From the NCBI RefSeq assembly GCF_004337695.1, contig NZ_SJXJ01000006.1, positions 62,001 through 126,000 of the forward strand: a stretch of DNA of 64,000 nucleotides. The letters run 5' to 3'. The notes below the pieces were generated by a model, which saw only the letters and a list, made by a program, of their open reading frames with translations, did not search any database and was not told the origin of the DNA. The translations under genes and the position numbers were made by a program. This document shows, one piece after another, positions 1 through 8,232 of this stretch. How positions within the stretch are numbered: the stretch's first letter is position 1; every line of letters begins with the position of its first letter. The DNA comes from Tenacibaculum sp. M341 (GTDB lineage: Bacteria > Bacteroidota > Bacteroidia > Flavobacteriales > Flavobacteriaceae).

Positions 1-1596
1 GGAGATGTTGGTTTTGGTAAAACAGAAGTTGCCATACGTGCTGCATTTAAAGCTGTAGACAATGGTAAGCAGGTGGCGGTATTAGTACCAACCACTATTT
101 TAGCATTTCAGCATTTTAAAACGTTTTCTGAGCGTTTAAAAGATTTTCCGGTACGAATAGACTATTTAAACCGTTTTAGAACCACAAAACAAAGAAAAGG
201 GGTTTTAGAAGGTGTTTCAGATGGTTCGGTTGATATTGTAATTGGAACACATCAATTAACCAACAAAAGTGTTCAGTTTAAAGATTTAGGATTACTGATT
301 ATTGATGAGGAACAGAAATTTGGAGTATCTGCTAAAGATAAATTAAAAACCATTAAAGAAAATGTTGATACGCTTACCTTAACAGCAACACCAATTCCGC
401 GTACTTTACAGTTCAGTTTAATGGCAGCCAGAGATTTATCAGTAATAAAAACACCACCGCCTAACCGTCATCCAGTAGAAACAAATGTAATTCGCTTGTC
501 AGAAGAAACTATGCGAGATGCTATTTCATATGAAATTTCACGTGGAGGTCAGGTCTTTTTTATTCATAATCGTATTGAAAATATTAAGGAAGTTGCGGGT
601 ATGTTACAACGATTGGTACCTTCAGCAAAAATTGGTATTGGACATGGACAAATGGAAGGTAAAAAACTTGAGGAGTTGATGCTATCTTTTATGAGCGGAG
701 ACTTTGATGTGTTGGTGTCTACAACTATTATTGAAAGTGGATTGGATGTACCAAATGCCAATACGATCTTTATTAACAATGCTAATAATTTTGGATTGTC
801 AGATTTACACCAAATGCGTGGTCGTGTTGGGCGATCTAACAAAAAAGCATTTTGTTATTTTATAACTCCGCCTTATCATGTAATGACAGATGAAGCTCGT
901 AAACGTATTCAGGCATTAGAAATGTTTTCTGAATTAGGTAGCGGATTGAATATTGCCATGAAAGATTTAGAAATTCGTGGTGCTGGTGATTTATTAGGAG
1001 GTGAACAAAGCGGATTTATTAATGATATTGGTTTTGATACGTATCAGAAAATATTAAAAGAAGCTATTGACGAACTGAAAGAAAACGAGTTTAAAGATTT
1101 ATACGAATCTGAAGGGGAAGTAGTTGAAAAAGAGTATGTAAAAGAGGTGCAAATTGATACCGACTTTGAAATTCTGTTTCCAGATGATTACGTTAATGCT
1201 GTTACTGAACGATTGAATTTATATAAAGAATTGAGTGATTTAACTACAGAAGAAGAGTTAGAAACATTTGAAAAAAATATTGTTGATCGTTTTGGTGAAT
1301 TCCCTGCTCAGGTGCAAGATTTGTTAGATAGTGTTCGTATAAAATGGCTAGCAAAATCGTTAGGTTTAGAAAAAATCATTCTAAAACAAAAAAGAATGGT
1401 TGGGTATTTTGTATCCGATCAACAAAGTGATTTTTATCAAACAGAGGCATTTACAAAAATGCTAAAGTATGTTCAACGTAATTCTAAAAGTTGTGTAATG
1501 AAAGAAAAACAAACTAAAAATGGATTACGATTATTAATCACGTTTATTAAAATAGATAGTGTTGCAAAAGCACTAGAAATATTAAAATCAGTTTAA
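1..1596 (+). CDS. mfd: Transcription-repair coupling factor Mfd, C-terminal part
   Basis: The reading frame is open from base 1, so the N-terminal part (UvrB-like and RNA-polymerase-interacting domains) lies outside the window. About 531 codons are visible. They begin inside the Walker A motif (GDVGFGKTE, codons 1-9) and continue with DEEQ box II (about codon 102), TATPIPRTL (about 128), STTIIESGLD (about 240) and QMRGRVGRS motif VI (about 271). These are the RecG-like superfamily 2 translocase motifs of Mfd. The last ~150 codons fit the C-terminal TRCF regulatory domain. Mfd pushes stalled RNA polymerase off DNA lesions and recruits UvrA in the cytoplasm. RecG is the main alternative, but the TRCF-like tail after the helicase argues for Mfd. 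Confidence 0.95.
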   Translation, partial: GDVGFGKTEVAIRAAFKAVDNGKQVAVLVPTTILAFQHFKTFSERLKDFPVRIDYLNRFRTTKQRKGVLEGVSDGSVDIVIGTHQLTNKSVQFKDLGLLIIDEEQKFGVSAKDKLKTIKENVDTLTLTATPIPRTLQFSLMAARDLSVIKTPPPNRHPVETNVIRLSEETMRDAISYEISRGGQVFFIHNRIENIKEVAGMLQRLVPSAKIGIGHGQMEGKKLEELMLSFMSGDFDVLVSTTIIESGLDVPNANTIFINNANNFGLSDLHQMRGRVGRSNKKAFCYFITPPYHVMTDEARKRIQALEMFSELGSGLNIAMKDLEIRGAGDLLGGEQSGFINDIGFDTYQKILKEAIDELKENEFKDLYESEGEVVEKEYVKEVQIDTDFEILFPDDYVNAVTERLNLYKELSDLTTEEELETFEKNIVDRFGEFPAQVQDLLDSVRIKWLAKSLGLEKIILKQKRMVGYFVSDQQSDFYQTEAFTKMLKYVQRNSKSCVMKEKQTKNGLRLLITFIKIDSVAKALEILKSV

Positions 1597-1605
1597 AAAA
1601 TTAGA

Positions 1606-2052
1606 ATGAAAAGATTATTAGTTTTAGTAGTGGTTACTACTTTGTTGGTTAGCTGTGGAAACACTAAAATTTACAACGAAGCAGTTTCTAAAATAAGTGT
1701 TGCACAAGGTACAGTTCCTGCAAGTTTTATAAAAGATAATCAAGTGCTTTTAGTAAAGAATTTAGGAGGAGAATTGGCACAGATTTTCACAAAATATTAC
1801 AAAGGAAAACATGAGTTTGTAAGCACTAAAGAGCTTGAAACAAATGATAAATATAAAGATGTAAGCACATACGCTTATCTTTTTGATTTTAAAGAATCTA
1901 AAATGCCTGAATATGGTAGTTTTAAAGATTTTTTTATGCTAGATAGAAAAGAAAATAAAGTTTACAGAACAGGTTTTTCTTCAACCAATAATCAAATGGT
2001 ATTAAAAGCACATGCGAAAAAATTGGAGGAGATTAGAAAAAGTGACAATTAA
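1606..2052 (+). CDS. Small lipoprotein, paralogue of the next gene
   Basis: 148-residue protein with a lipoprotein signal: basic MKR start, hydrophobic stretch, lipobox LVSC with the lipidated Cys at about residue 17. No known domain is recognised. The central part (YKGKHEFV, then a TNDKY..VSTYAYLF stretch) aligns with the next gene (YKGKYEFV, TKDKY..KDTYRYIF), so the two are tandem paralogues. It starts 9 bases after the mfd stop, so co-transcription with mfd is likely. Probable location is the periplasmic side of a membrane. Function unknown. Confidence 0.75.
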   Translation: MKRLLVLVVVTTLLVSCGNTKIYNEAVSKISVAQGTVPASFIKDNQVLLVKNLGGELAQIFTKYYKGKHEFVSTKELETNDKYKDVSTYAYLFDFKESKMPEYGSFKDFFMLDRKENKVYRTGFSSTNNQMVLKAHAKKLEEIRKSDN

Positions 2053-2075
2053 TAAAGATTTATAAAGTAAGAAAT

Positions 2076-2570
2076 ATGAAAAGAGTAATAATTGTTTTAA
2101 TATCTGTATTGTTTTCTTCCTGTGGTATGATTATCCAAGGAGTTGCTTCTGGTAAAACATCTATAGAAAAGGGTGCTATTCCTCCTGATTTTGCAAATAC
2201 AGATCACATTCTTTTATGTATGTTAGATGGTAAAAAGAGTGTTGATAAATACATGAAAAAGCATGTAGAAAAGAATTACAAAGGAAAGTATGAATTTGTT
2301 ACTAGAGAAGATTTAAAAACAAAAGACAAGTATTCTGATAAAGATACATACAGGTATATTTTTGAATCTGAGAAAGGTTATGCACAAGGACAACCAGGAA
2401 TGGGCGCAAGTACTTATTCAACAGGACCTGGATACAATGTTTACAAATATGGAATTTGGGATAGAATAAAGTTAGAAACTTATAGTAATGGAGTGTATTC
2501 AAGTTACTATGGTAAGTTAATAAAAGCCTATACCGTTAAAATGGAAAAGGTTAGAAGTGGTGAACTTTAA
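2076..2570 (+). CDS. Small lipoprotein, paralogue of the preceding gene
   Basis: 164 residues; lipoprotein signal with lipobox FSSC (Cys near residue 16). It shares a YKGKYEFV core and the following KDKYSDKDTY segment with the lipoprotein 23 bases upstream, so the pair arose by tandem duplication. A Gly/Tyr/Ser-rich insertion around residues 105-130 is specific to this copy. It is the last gene before a strong terminator, which closes the mfd-lipoprotein-lipoprotein transcription unit. Function unknown; no enzymatic motif is visible. Confidence 0.75.
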   Translation: MKRVIIVLISVLFSSCGMIIQGVASGKTSIEKGAIPPDFANTDHILLCMLDGKKSVDKYMKKHVEKNYKGKYEFVTREDLKTKDKYSDKDTYRYIFESEKGYAQGQPGMGASTYSTGPGYNVYKYGIWDRIKLETYSNGVYSSYYGKLIKAYTVKMEKVRSGEL

Positions 2571-2687
2571 TAAAATAAAAGTATCACATAACATTTTAAA
2601 TTGATAACTGTATAATTCGAATAGTAAATAATTTGCTGTTTTATCAATTTTTAGGCACATTAATTGTAATAAGTAAAATAAATAAGA

Positions 2688-2711
2688 CCCAAATACGTTA
2701 TTTGGGTTTTG
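2688..2711 (+). terminator. Rho-independent terminator after the lipoprotein pair
   Basis: Perfect 8-bp stem CCCAAATA / TATTTGGG with a 3-base loop (2688-2706), followed by TTTT. It lies 117 bases after the stop of the second lipoprotein and ends the upstream unit. Confidence 0.85.
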
Positions 2712-2766
2712 TTAGCATTAGATTTAAACCCGTTGTTTATCTTTACAGCGGCATAAATATTTGAAT

Positions 2767-4128
2767 ATGAAAAAAATAGTTACATACGTTTTACTATTTA
2801 CCACAACTGCTATTTTTGGTCAAAGAATTAATTTTGAAATAAGAAATGATTCTATTGGAAATGTTTTTACCATTAGATCGCTTACTAATAAAGCTTTAGA
2901 AACTGTAGTAATTAAAGAACAGAACTTTAAAGTTGATATTAATTTTGATAAAGGCTACTATCTTTTAGAAAAAGAAGGCAATACAATTCCGCTATTTTTA
3001 AAGCCAAGTGACGAGTTTAATATCGCTTTCGATGCCAATAACTTTTACGAAACATTGGTGATTTCTGGACAAAACTCAGCAGAAAATTCATATTTATTAA
3101 GTAGAAAACAAATTTTTTTAAATGATGTTGGAAACTTAAAAAAGTATCATAAAAAATCATTTTACGAAGGAGATGAAAATGATTATTTAGTAAAGTTAGA
3201 TGCACTTTACAATGATTTTTACGGAACCTTATTTTCTGGTGATCTAGATCAACAATTTGTTGATGATGAAATGAAGAATCTACAATATGCTTACTATTAC
3301 GATATTTTACGATTTGAAGATGCTAAAAAACATTACAAGTTTACAGATAGTATTACAGTTTCTAAACGATTTTTACAGCCTTTAAACACTATTCATTTTG
3401 ATAGTCAATTACTCTTTGAAAAATATCCAGATTACAAGAATTTGAGTATTTTAAAATGGAAAAAAGAAATTGAAAGATATCCTACTTCTACTGAAAAAGA
3501 AGAAGTCTTAAATTCTATCAGAACAGCGCCTTTAAAACAAGGTGTGTTATGGAGTTTATACAATGATATGGGTAGAGACAATCCTAAAATTACAAAAGAA
3601 TATTTCAAGATAATAAAAACCTATGCTGAACGTAAAGAGTTAATTACAAAAGCAAAAGAAAAATATGATGAAATAAGAAATGTTGAAGCTGAGAAAAACT
3701 TATCTAAGTTTGATTACAGAAACATTCACGGAGAAGCGGTAAAACTATCAGATTATGCTGGTAACTATATTTTTATTGGTGCTTGGGCATCTTGGTGTAA
3801 AAGATGCTTAAAAGACTTCGAAAAAATAGAAGAGTTAAAAGAAAAGTATAGCGACAAACCAATTGTTTTTGTTGGAATTTCTTTAGATAATCAAGAAGAT
3901 TTCAACAAATGGCTTACAGTAATTAAAGAAAAAAACTTAAGAGGTACTGGAGAGCATTTATTTTTTAAAGGAGATAAATCTAAATTCATTCAAGCATACG
4001 AAATGAGTGGAATACCTAGTTATATGTTGCTTTCTTTAAAAGGTTTAAAATTAGAAAAAAATCTAAGCAATGTATCAGTAAAAAAGGTAGAAAAGATGCT
4101 TGATAAATATTTAAATCCAGACAACTAA
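2767..4128 (+). CDS. TlpA/ResA-like thioredoxin-fold protein, secreted
   Basis: 453 residues from the ATG at 2767; an in-frame TTG two codons earlier is less likely because ATG AAA AAA begins a normal signal peptide (MKKIVTYVLL..FG). The first ~300 residues are a beta-rich and helical region typical of Bacteroidota TlpA proteins (DUF4369-like). The C-terminal third is a thioredoxin fold: LSDYAGNYIFIGAWASWC, redox motif C344-K-R-C347, and the cis-proline loop GIPSY. Expected role is a periplasmic thiol-disulphide reductase, for example in cytochrome maturation or oxidative repair. A possible weak -7 element (TATCTTTA) lies just upstream. Family assignment is firm; substrate unknown. Confidence 0.88.
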   Translation: MKKIVTYVLLFTTTAIFGQRINFEIRNDSIGNVFTIRSLTNKALETVVIKEQNFKVDINFDKGYYLLEKEGNTIPLFLKPSDEFNIAFDANNFYETLVISGQNSAENSYLLSRKQIFLNDVGNLKKYHKKSFYEGDENDYLVKLDALYNDFYGTLFSGDLDQQFVDDEMKNLQYAYYYDILRFEDAKKHYKFTDSITVSKRFLQPLNTIHFDSQLLFEKYPDYKNLSILKWKKEIERYPTSTEKEEVLNSIRTAPLKQGVLWSLYNDMGRDNPKITKEYFKIIKTYAERKELITKAKEKYDEIRNVEAEKNLSKFDYRNIHGEAVKLSDYAGNYIFIGAWASWCKRCLKDFEKIEELKEKYSDKPIVFVGISLDNQEDFNKWLTVIKEKNLRGTGEHLFFKGDKSKFIQAYEMSGIPSYMLLSLKGLKLEKNLSNVSVKKVEKMLDKYLNPDN

Positions 4129-4147
4129 TTTACAGTGGAGTGTTTTG

Positions 4148-4155
4148 TAACTTTG
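4148..4155 (+). promoter_or_regulatory. Bacteroidota -7 promoter box, very short leader
   Basis: TAACTTTG matches the Bacteroidota sigma-A -7 consensus TAnnTTTG. The downstream ATG is only 7 bases after the box, so the transcript would be leaderless or nearly so. Confidence 0.6.
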
Positions 4156-4162
4156 TCGGCGA

Positions 4163-4903
4163 ATGAATGTATACAAAACACTTCAAATTGGAGAATTCCA
4201 CACCCTTTATTGCGAAGACTTTTTATTATCAGAAAACATTTCTAACAAAAGAAAACTCATAGCCGTTTTAGACGGATGTACTATGGGAAAAGAATCTGTA
4301 TTTGCTTCTATTTTATATGGAAAAATACTTCGAACAATAGCTAATAAAGAGTATTACAAAGAATTTGTTTCGAAACAAACGGCAGAAACATCATTGAATG
4401 ATACTCTAAAAAATGTGCTGAACGAATTATTTTTTGAAGTAAAGAAAGTACAACAACAGTTAGATTTGTCTAAACATGAATTGCTCTCAACACTTATTTT
4501 AGGAATTGTTGATACAGATACTAAAAATGCAGAATTTATTGTAATTGGTGATGGTTTGGTTGTTTGTAATGGTCAAACATATGATTTTGAACAAGAAGAC
4601 AAACCAGATTATTTAGGGTACCATTTACAGGAAGATTTTGAAAAATGGTATCTCAATCAAGATCAAAAACTTTCTTTTACAGAATGCTATGATATTTCTA
4701 TTGCTACAGATGGTGTTTTTACGTTTAAAAACTTAAAAAGTGCTGCCAAACAAAGATCTGAAGAAGAACTCATACAGTATTTACTCGTAAGTACTGATGG
4801 GAATGAGTTTGAAAACATGTTAGATAGAAAAATTAAAAAGTTAAGAGATGACGAAAACCTAGTTGTTACCGATGATTTAGCTATTGTTAGGGTTGTATTA
4901 TAA
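4163..4903 (+). CDS. PP2C-family protein phosphatase-like protein
   Basis: 246 residues, about the length of a bare PP2C domain. Metal-binding landmarks are visible: E18-D19, D37-G38 (AVLDGCTMG), the IGDG segment near residue 130, D183-G (IATDGVF) and the final D237-D238 (DDLAIVRV). The fold should be a Mn/Mg-dependent Ser/Thr phosphatase, here diverged (short and without a membrane segment). It is likely cytoplasmic. It stands alone with its own promoter and a downstream hairpin. The partner kinase is not in the window. Family confidence is good; activity is inferred from conserved Asp positions. Confidence 0.78.
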   Translation: MNVYKTLQIGEFHTLYCEDFLLSENISNKRKLIAVLDGCTMGKESVFASILYGKILRTIANKEYYKEFVSKQTAETSLNDTLKNVLNELFFEVKKVQQQLDLSKHELLSTLILGIVDTDTKNAEFIVIGDGLVVCNGQTYDFEQEDKPDYLGYHLQEDFEKWYLNQDQKLSFTECYDISIATDGVFTFKNLKSAAKQRSEEELIQYLLVSTDGNEFENMLDRKIKKLRDDENLVVTDDLAIVRVVL

Positions 4904-4914
4904 ACAGAAAAAAC

Positions 4915-4945
4915 CCTTAAGCAATAAGAATTGCGAAAGGATTTT
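4915..4945 (+). terminator. Possible terminator of the PP2C gene
   Basis: Interrupted hairpin: CCTT, two mismatches, GCAAT, 4-base loop, ATTGC, two mismatches, AAGG, followed by ATTTTATAA. It begins about 12 bases after the stop codon. The internal mismatches make it a weaker candidate. Confidence 0.45.
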
Positions 4946-5336
4946 ATAATCAACCAAATAAATCTAAAATTTCCGTAAATTGGGGAAAATGGAAACTTTA
5001 AAATGAAAAACTATTCAAATACTTTTTTATAAAAAAGTATTATCTATTTTAAATACTATAACCCTTCAGATTACGGTGCAAAGATATTTTAGATCGCTAT
5101 TTTTCAGGATGTAATATCGTTTGCAAACGTTTGTTCTATCGACTAAATACAAGTATAATCCGACGAGTGGTAAAATAGAGCTAAATCCCTTTAAAATAAG
5201 GAGTTGTAGGTTTGTTTACCTATGTTTATAAATAATTAAAAACCTACTTTTTTATAATGATAGTTTCAATTTTTTTTAGTTAAAAATAAGTAGTTTTTCA
5301 TGTGTTTTTTTAAAACTAAATTTTAAAAGCTGTTTG
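4946..5336. other. Non-coding gap with palindromes
   Basis: No convincing gene is seen in this ~390-base AT-rich stretch. It contains a hairpin with 10-bp arms (5019-5028 / 5031-5040, ATACTTTTTT / AAAAAAGTAT), two overlapping perfect palindromes at 5118-5133, and an inverted pair GTAGGTTT / AAAACCTAC (about 5206-5246). The 3' end leads into the promoter of the EamA gene. Confidence 0.6.
5118..5133. promoter_or_regulatory. Overlapping palindromes, LacI/GalR-type operator candidate
   Basis: CGTTTGCAAACG (5118-5129) and CAAACGTTTG (5124-5133) are both perfect palindromes sharing six bases. The CAAACGTTTG core resembles LacI/GalR-family operators. It is about 200 bases before the EamA -7 box, so a regulatory link is only inferred. 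Confidence 0.35.
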
Positions 5337-5344
5337 TATCTTTG
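5337..5344 (+). promoter_or_regulatory. -7 promoter box of the EamA transporter gene
   Basis: TATCTTTG is a full match to the Bacteroidota -7 consensus TAnnTTTG. It lies 29 bases before the ATG at 5374. No clear TTG -33 element is seen at the usual spacing. Confidence 0.65.
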
Positions 5345-5373
5345 GAGTTTTTGAACAAAAAAGCTCAAATTTC

Positions 5374-6231
5374 ATGCAAAACAATCATACAAGAAACTTA
5401 TTAGGATTATTATTAGCTACTTTTTTTATAAGTACATCTGGAGTTTTAGGTAGATATATAGCAATGCCTTCTGAAGTGATTATTTGGTTTCGCTCTTTTT
5501 TTGCAATGATATTGTTAGGAGGGTTTTGTTTGTTAAAAAAAATCGATTTCAAATTAAAATCTCCAAAACATAGAGTTCCATTTATTATTGCTGGAGTTTT
5601 TATGGGAATACATTGGGTAACTTATTTTTATGCGCTCAAATTATCTAACGTAGCAATAGGAATGTTGTCACTCTATACTTTTCCGGTTATGATTGCCTTT
5701 TTAGAACCAGTTTTTTTGAAAGTAAAATTCAATCCAATATATATTCTTTTAGGTATTATGGTACTCTTAGGTTTATACATTTTATCTCCTAATTTTACTT
5801 TTGAAAATACAACAGTTCAAGGAATTTTATTCGGATTAATTTCAGCTTTATGTTATGCTATTCGAATTTTAATCTTAAAAAAGTATGTGACACAGTACAA
5901 CGGAGTGTTATTAATGTTTTATCAAGTAGTAATAATTACAGTGTGTCTCTCTCCTACACTCTTTTTTATGGATATTTCTGGCGTTCAAACTCAATTTCCG
6001 TATCTAATTATGCTTGCATTAATAACAACGGCTCTAGGACATAGTTTAATGGTGTATTCGTTAAAGTTCTTTTCTGCCTCAACAACAAGTATCATTAGTA
6101 GTGTTCAACCTATCTTCGGAATTATTCTTGCTTTTTTGTTTTTGAATGAAATTCCAACTTTAAATACGTTTTTAGGTGGAGGTTTAATTTTAGCTACTGT
6201 AGTCATAGAAAGTATACGAAGTAAACGTTAG
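5374..6231 (+). CDS. EamA/DMT-family transporter
   Basis: 285 residues composed of about ten hydrophobic helices in two five-helix halves, the EamA (drug/metabolite transporter, RhaT/YdcZ-like) architecture. The first half starts with a signature-like STSGVLGRYIA and ends near residue 135. The second begins around FGLISALCYAIRIL and ends with FGIILAFLFLNEIPTL, the conserved loop before the last helix in this family. It is an inner-membrane exporter or importer of small metabolites (amino acids or purines are typical for the family). The substrate cannot be told from sequence. Single-gene unit with its own promoter. Confidence 0.9.
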   Translation: MQNNHTRNLLGLLLATFFISTSGVLGRYIAMPSEVIIWFRSFFAMILLGGFCLLKKIDFKLKSPKHRVPFIIAGVFMGIHWVTYFYALKLSNVAIGMLSLYTFPVMIAFLEPVFLKVKFNPIYILLGIMVLLGLYILSPNFTFENTTVQGILFGLISALCYAIRILILKKYVTQYNGVLLMFYQVVIITVCLSPTLFFMDISGVQTQFPYLIMLALITTALGHSLMVYSLKFFSASTTSIISSVQPIFGIILAFLFLNEIPTLNTFLGGGLILATVVIESIRSKR

Positions 6232-6324
6232 TGAATCAGTATGTAGTGGTTAGTTGTTAGTGAGTTTGTAAAGTTGAAAGTTTTTAATGTTAGAGGTTTT
6301 TCTTTTACCTCTTTATATTTTAGT

Positions 6325-6372
6325 TATGTCATTACGAACGGAACGCAGTTTAGTGAAGTAATCTTTTTTCGG
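6325..6372. repeat. Interspersed repeat-like spacer
   Basis: The segment GTCATTACGAACGGAACGCA plus the following GTGAAGTAATCTTTT resembles short interspersed elements recalled from flavobacterial intergenic regions. The surrounding 6232-6479 gap holds low-complexity TAGT/TTAG-type sequence and no gene. No second full copy is present in this window, so the assignment rests on recalled resemblance. Confidence 0.4.
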
Positions 6373-6479
6373 TGAACAATTATCAGTTATCGGTGATCAA
6401 TTTTAAGAAAAAAACTTCAATCTCATAGGCTACACCTGAAAATCAATAATAACTTTTAATTTCTAATATCGCATATCTA

Positions 6480-6737
6480 TTATTGATTCAATTTATCTAC
6501 AGTAATTACTCTAAATGTGTTTATGTTTATGGTAATTCTTAGATTATCTTCTTCATTATAAACATAGATATTCTTTCCTTTTCTAATAAAATTAGTTAAC
6601 TCAGTTTTCTCAATAATACTAGGCAAAAGTTCCTCTATTTCTTGAGTTGAATACTTAGAATTCAGTTTTTTATTAATTCTACCATACACAAGTTCTGTAT
6701 AACAGATATTAGATAAAATAACTTCTTTGTAGTTCAT
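6480..6737 (-). CDS. DUF3781 family protein
   Basis: 85 residues. The pattern MNYKEVILSNICYTELVYGR, then IRKGKNIYVYNEEDNLRITI and the end FRVITVDKL matches my recollection of DUF3781, a small cytoplasmic family of unknown function in Firmicutes and Bacteroidota. Length is normal for that family and the gene looks intact. It lies downstream of the thymidylate-kinase-like gene on the same strand but 81 bases away. No function can be assigned. Confidence 0.7.
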   Translation of the reverse strand: MNYKEVILSNICYTELVYGRINKKLNSKYSTQEIEELLPSIIEKTELTNFIRKGKNIYVYNEEDNLRITININTFRVITVDKLNQ

Positions 6738-6818
6738 CGAGTTTATGGATTGTTTATTACAACGATATCATTTTATAAATATAATGAGAATATCAAATGT
6801 ACTTCTCTCCTACAAATT

Positions 6819-8006
6819 TTAAACTAATTCTTTAACAAGGAATTCTTGTAAATTTTGTTCTGTTATTTGCTGAATATTCGGGAATAAAAACGATTGATCT
6901 TTAGTAGATTCAATAATATCTCTCTCGTAAAATTTTGTAATTAAATCTGACGGTCCAGGATTAAAAATAAACATGAAATCAGACATTTTTTCAAGCTCAG
7001 CTAATTGACTAGCAGTTCCTAAAATAACATCGTATCGTTGATTTTCGTTAATTAATAATGCTTTTCCTTTTTGAGTTAATCCGCCAGGAAGCGTATATTC
7101 AATATTATAACTATCTAAAGAGGTCCATGAACATTTTTCACCAATGTTATAACCTAAGTTTTCTAAATAATTTAAAAATAAGACTCCTTTATCTGTAAAA
7201 GTTAACGTATCTAATTCCGTTTTTACTATCTCATTTACATTGTCAGTTGTAAGTCCTTTATTAGTTGTTATTTTTTCAATAACTGAAGTACGTAAATCAG
7301 GAATTTCTCCATCTAAAGAAAATATGTTTGATGAAGGTATTTCATATTCCTTAACAGCAGAAGTTAACTGTGCTTTTATATGATCAGAAAATTCATCAGA
7401 AATTACATTAACTACACGCTCTAATACTTCTTTTATAGATCCACTAGCATCTACTATTTGAATTTTTTCATTCTTAACTTCTTGTAAATACTGAATAGCA
7501 TTCAAGTATTTTTCTCGTGTTTCAGTTAATCCTTCTTCAAATAACTCTTTTGGTTTATTTCGAATATCCATCCTCTGATAACAAACCTCGTTACTGGCAT
7601 TCATAAACAGCGTAACATCTGGTTTTGTAGCATGTTCATTTATTTTCATTACAGCTTCAAAAGGATGTTTTTCACTAGATTGATACACCAATGATGATAA
7701 GTAATAGCGATCGCAAATAACCATACTGTTTTCTTTAGAAAGCCAAGTGTTAATTTCTCTATTACAATGATCTAGTCTATTGGCAGCAAAAGCAGTCATT
7801 AATGTTTCGTTTGAGAAATTACGGATTTTCTTTTCTAAAATTTGTCTTATAAACAAACCACCACAAGATGGATCATGAGGTTCAAAAGTAAGTTTTACAT
7901 TTTTCTCTAAGGTGTTTTGAATAAAATAAGATAATAGTTTAGCAATGGTACTTTTACCTGTTCCGTCCAGACCTTCTATGGCAATAAAAAGTGATTTCTT
8001 ACTCAT
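6819..8006 (-). CDS. Thymidylate kinase-like protein with extra C-terminal domain
   Basis: 395 residues, nearly twice the ~205-residue length of bacterial dTMP kinases. Residues 1-205 carry the kinase signature: P-loop GLDGTGKST (12-20), FEPHDPSCGG in place of the usual FTREPGG segment, the DRY motif (D99-R100-Y101) with SSLVYQ, and a LID-like RNKPKELFEEG. This half should phosphorylate dTMP or a related nucleoside monophosphate. Residues ~215-395 are a separate domain I do not recognise, with no metal or nucleotide motif. The diverged TMP-binding segment and the extension suggest it may not be the housekeeping Tmk. Single gene, preceded by an interspersed palindromic element. Confidence 0.75.
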   Translation of the reverse strand: MSKKSLFIAIEGLDGTGKSTIAKLLSYFIQNTLEKNVKLTFEPHDPSCGGLFIRQILEKKIRNFSNETLMTAFAANRLDHCNREINTWLSKENSMVICDRYYLSSLVYQSSEKHPFEAVMKINEHATKPDVTLFMNASNEVCYQRMDIRNKPKELFEEGLTETREKYLNAIQYLQEVKNEKIQIVDASGSIKEVLERVVNVISDEFSDHIKAQLTSAVKEYEIPSSNIFSLDGEIPDLRTSVIEKITTNKGLTTDNVNEIVKTELDTLTFTDKGVLFLNYLENLGYNIGEKCSWTSLDSYNIEYTLPGGLTQKGKALLINENQRYDVILGTASQLAELEKMSDFMFIFNPGPSDLITKFYERDIIESTKDQSFLFPNIQQITEQNLQEFLVKELV

Positions 8007-8042
8007 GATTTGATTGAAAATGTAATTGTTTTATGAAATGAA

Positions 8043-8162
8043 TGTCACTTCGAGTGAAATTATTTGAAATAAAATGGAAAATAATTTAGTATAGAGAAGT
8101 CTTTAAATTGTTCTCGATACATTTTTATTACGTTATTACTTCATAAAATACTCGAATAGACA
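8043..8162. repeat. Interspersed palindromic element (REP-like)
   Basis: Nested inverted repeats: outer arms TGTCACTTCGAGTG (8043-8056) and TACTCGAATAGACA (8149-8162), 11 of 14 complementary; inner arms TATAGAGAA (8090-8098) and TTCTCGATA (8111-8119), 8 of 9 complementary. The GTCACTTCGAGTG...TCTCGATAC pattern is a type recalled from flavobacterial intergenic regions. It occupies most of the 226-base gap between two genes. Confidence 0.55.
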
Positions 8163-8232
8163 TACGTCAAATTCTCGCCAAAGATAGTATTTAAATACTT
8201 TTACAATTACATTTTTCAAAGATTAAAAGGTA

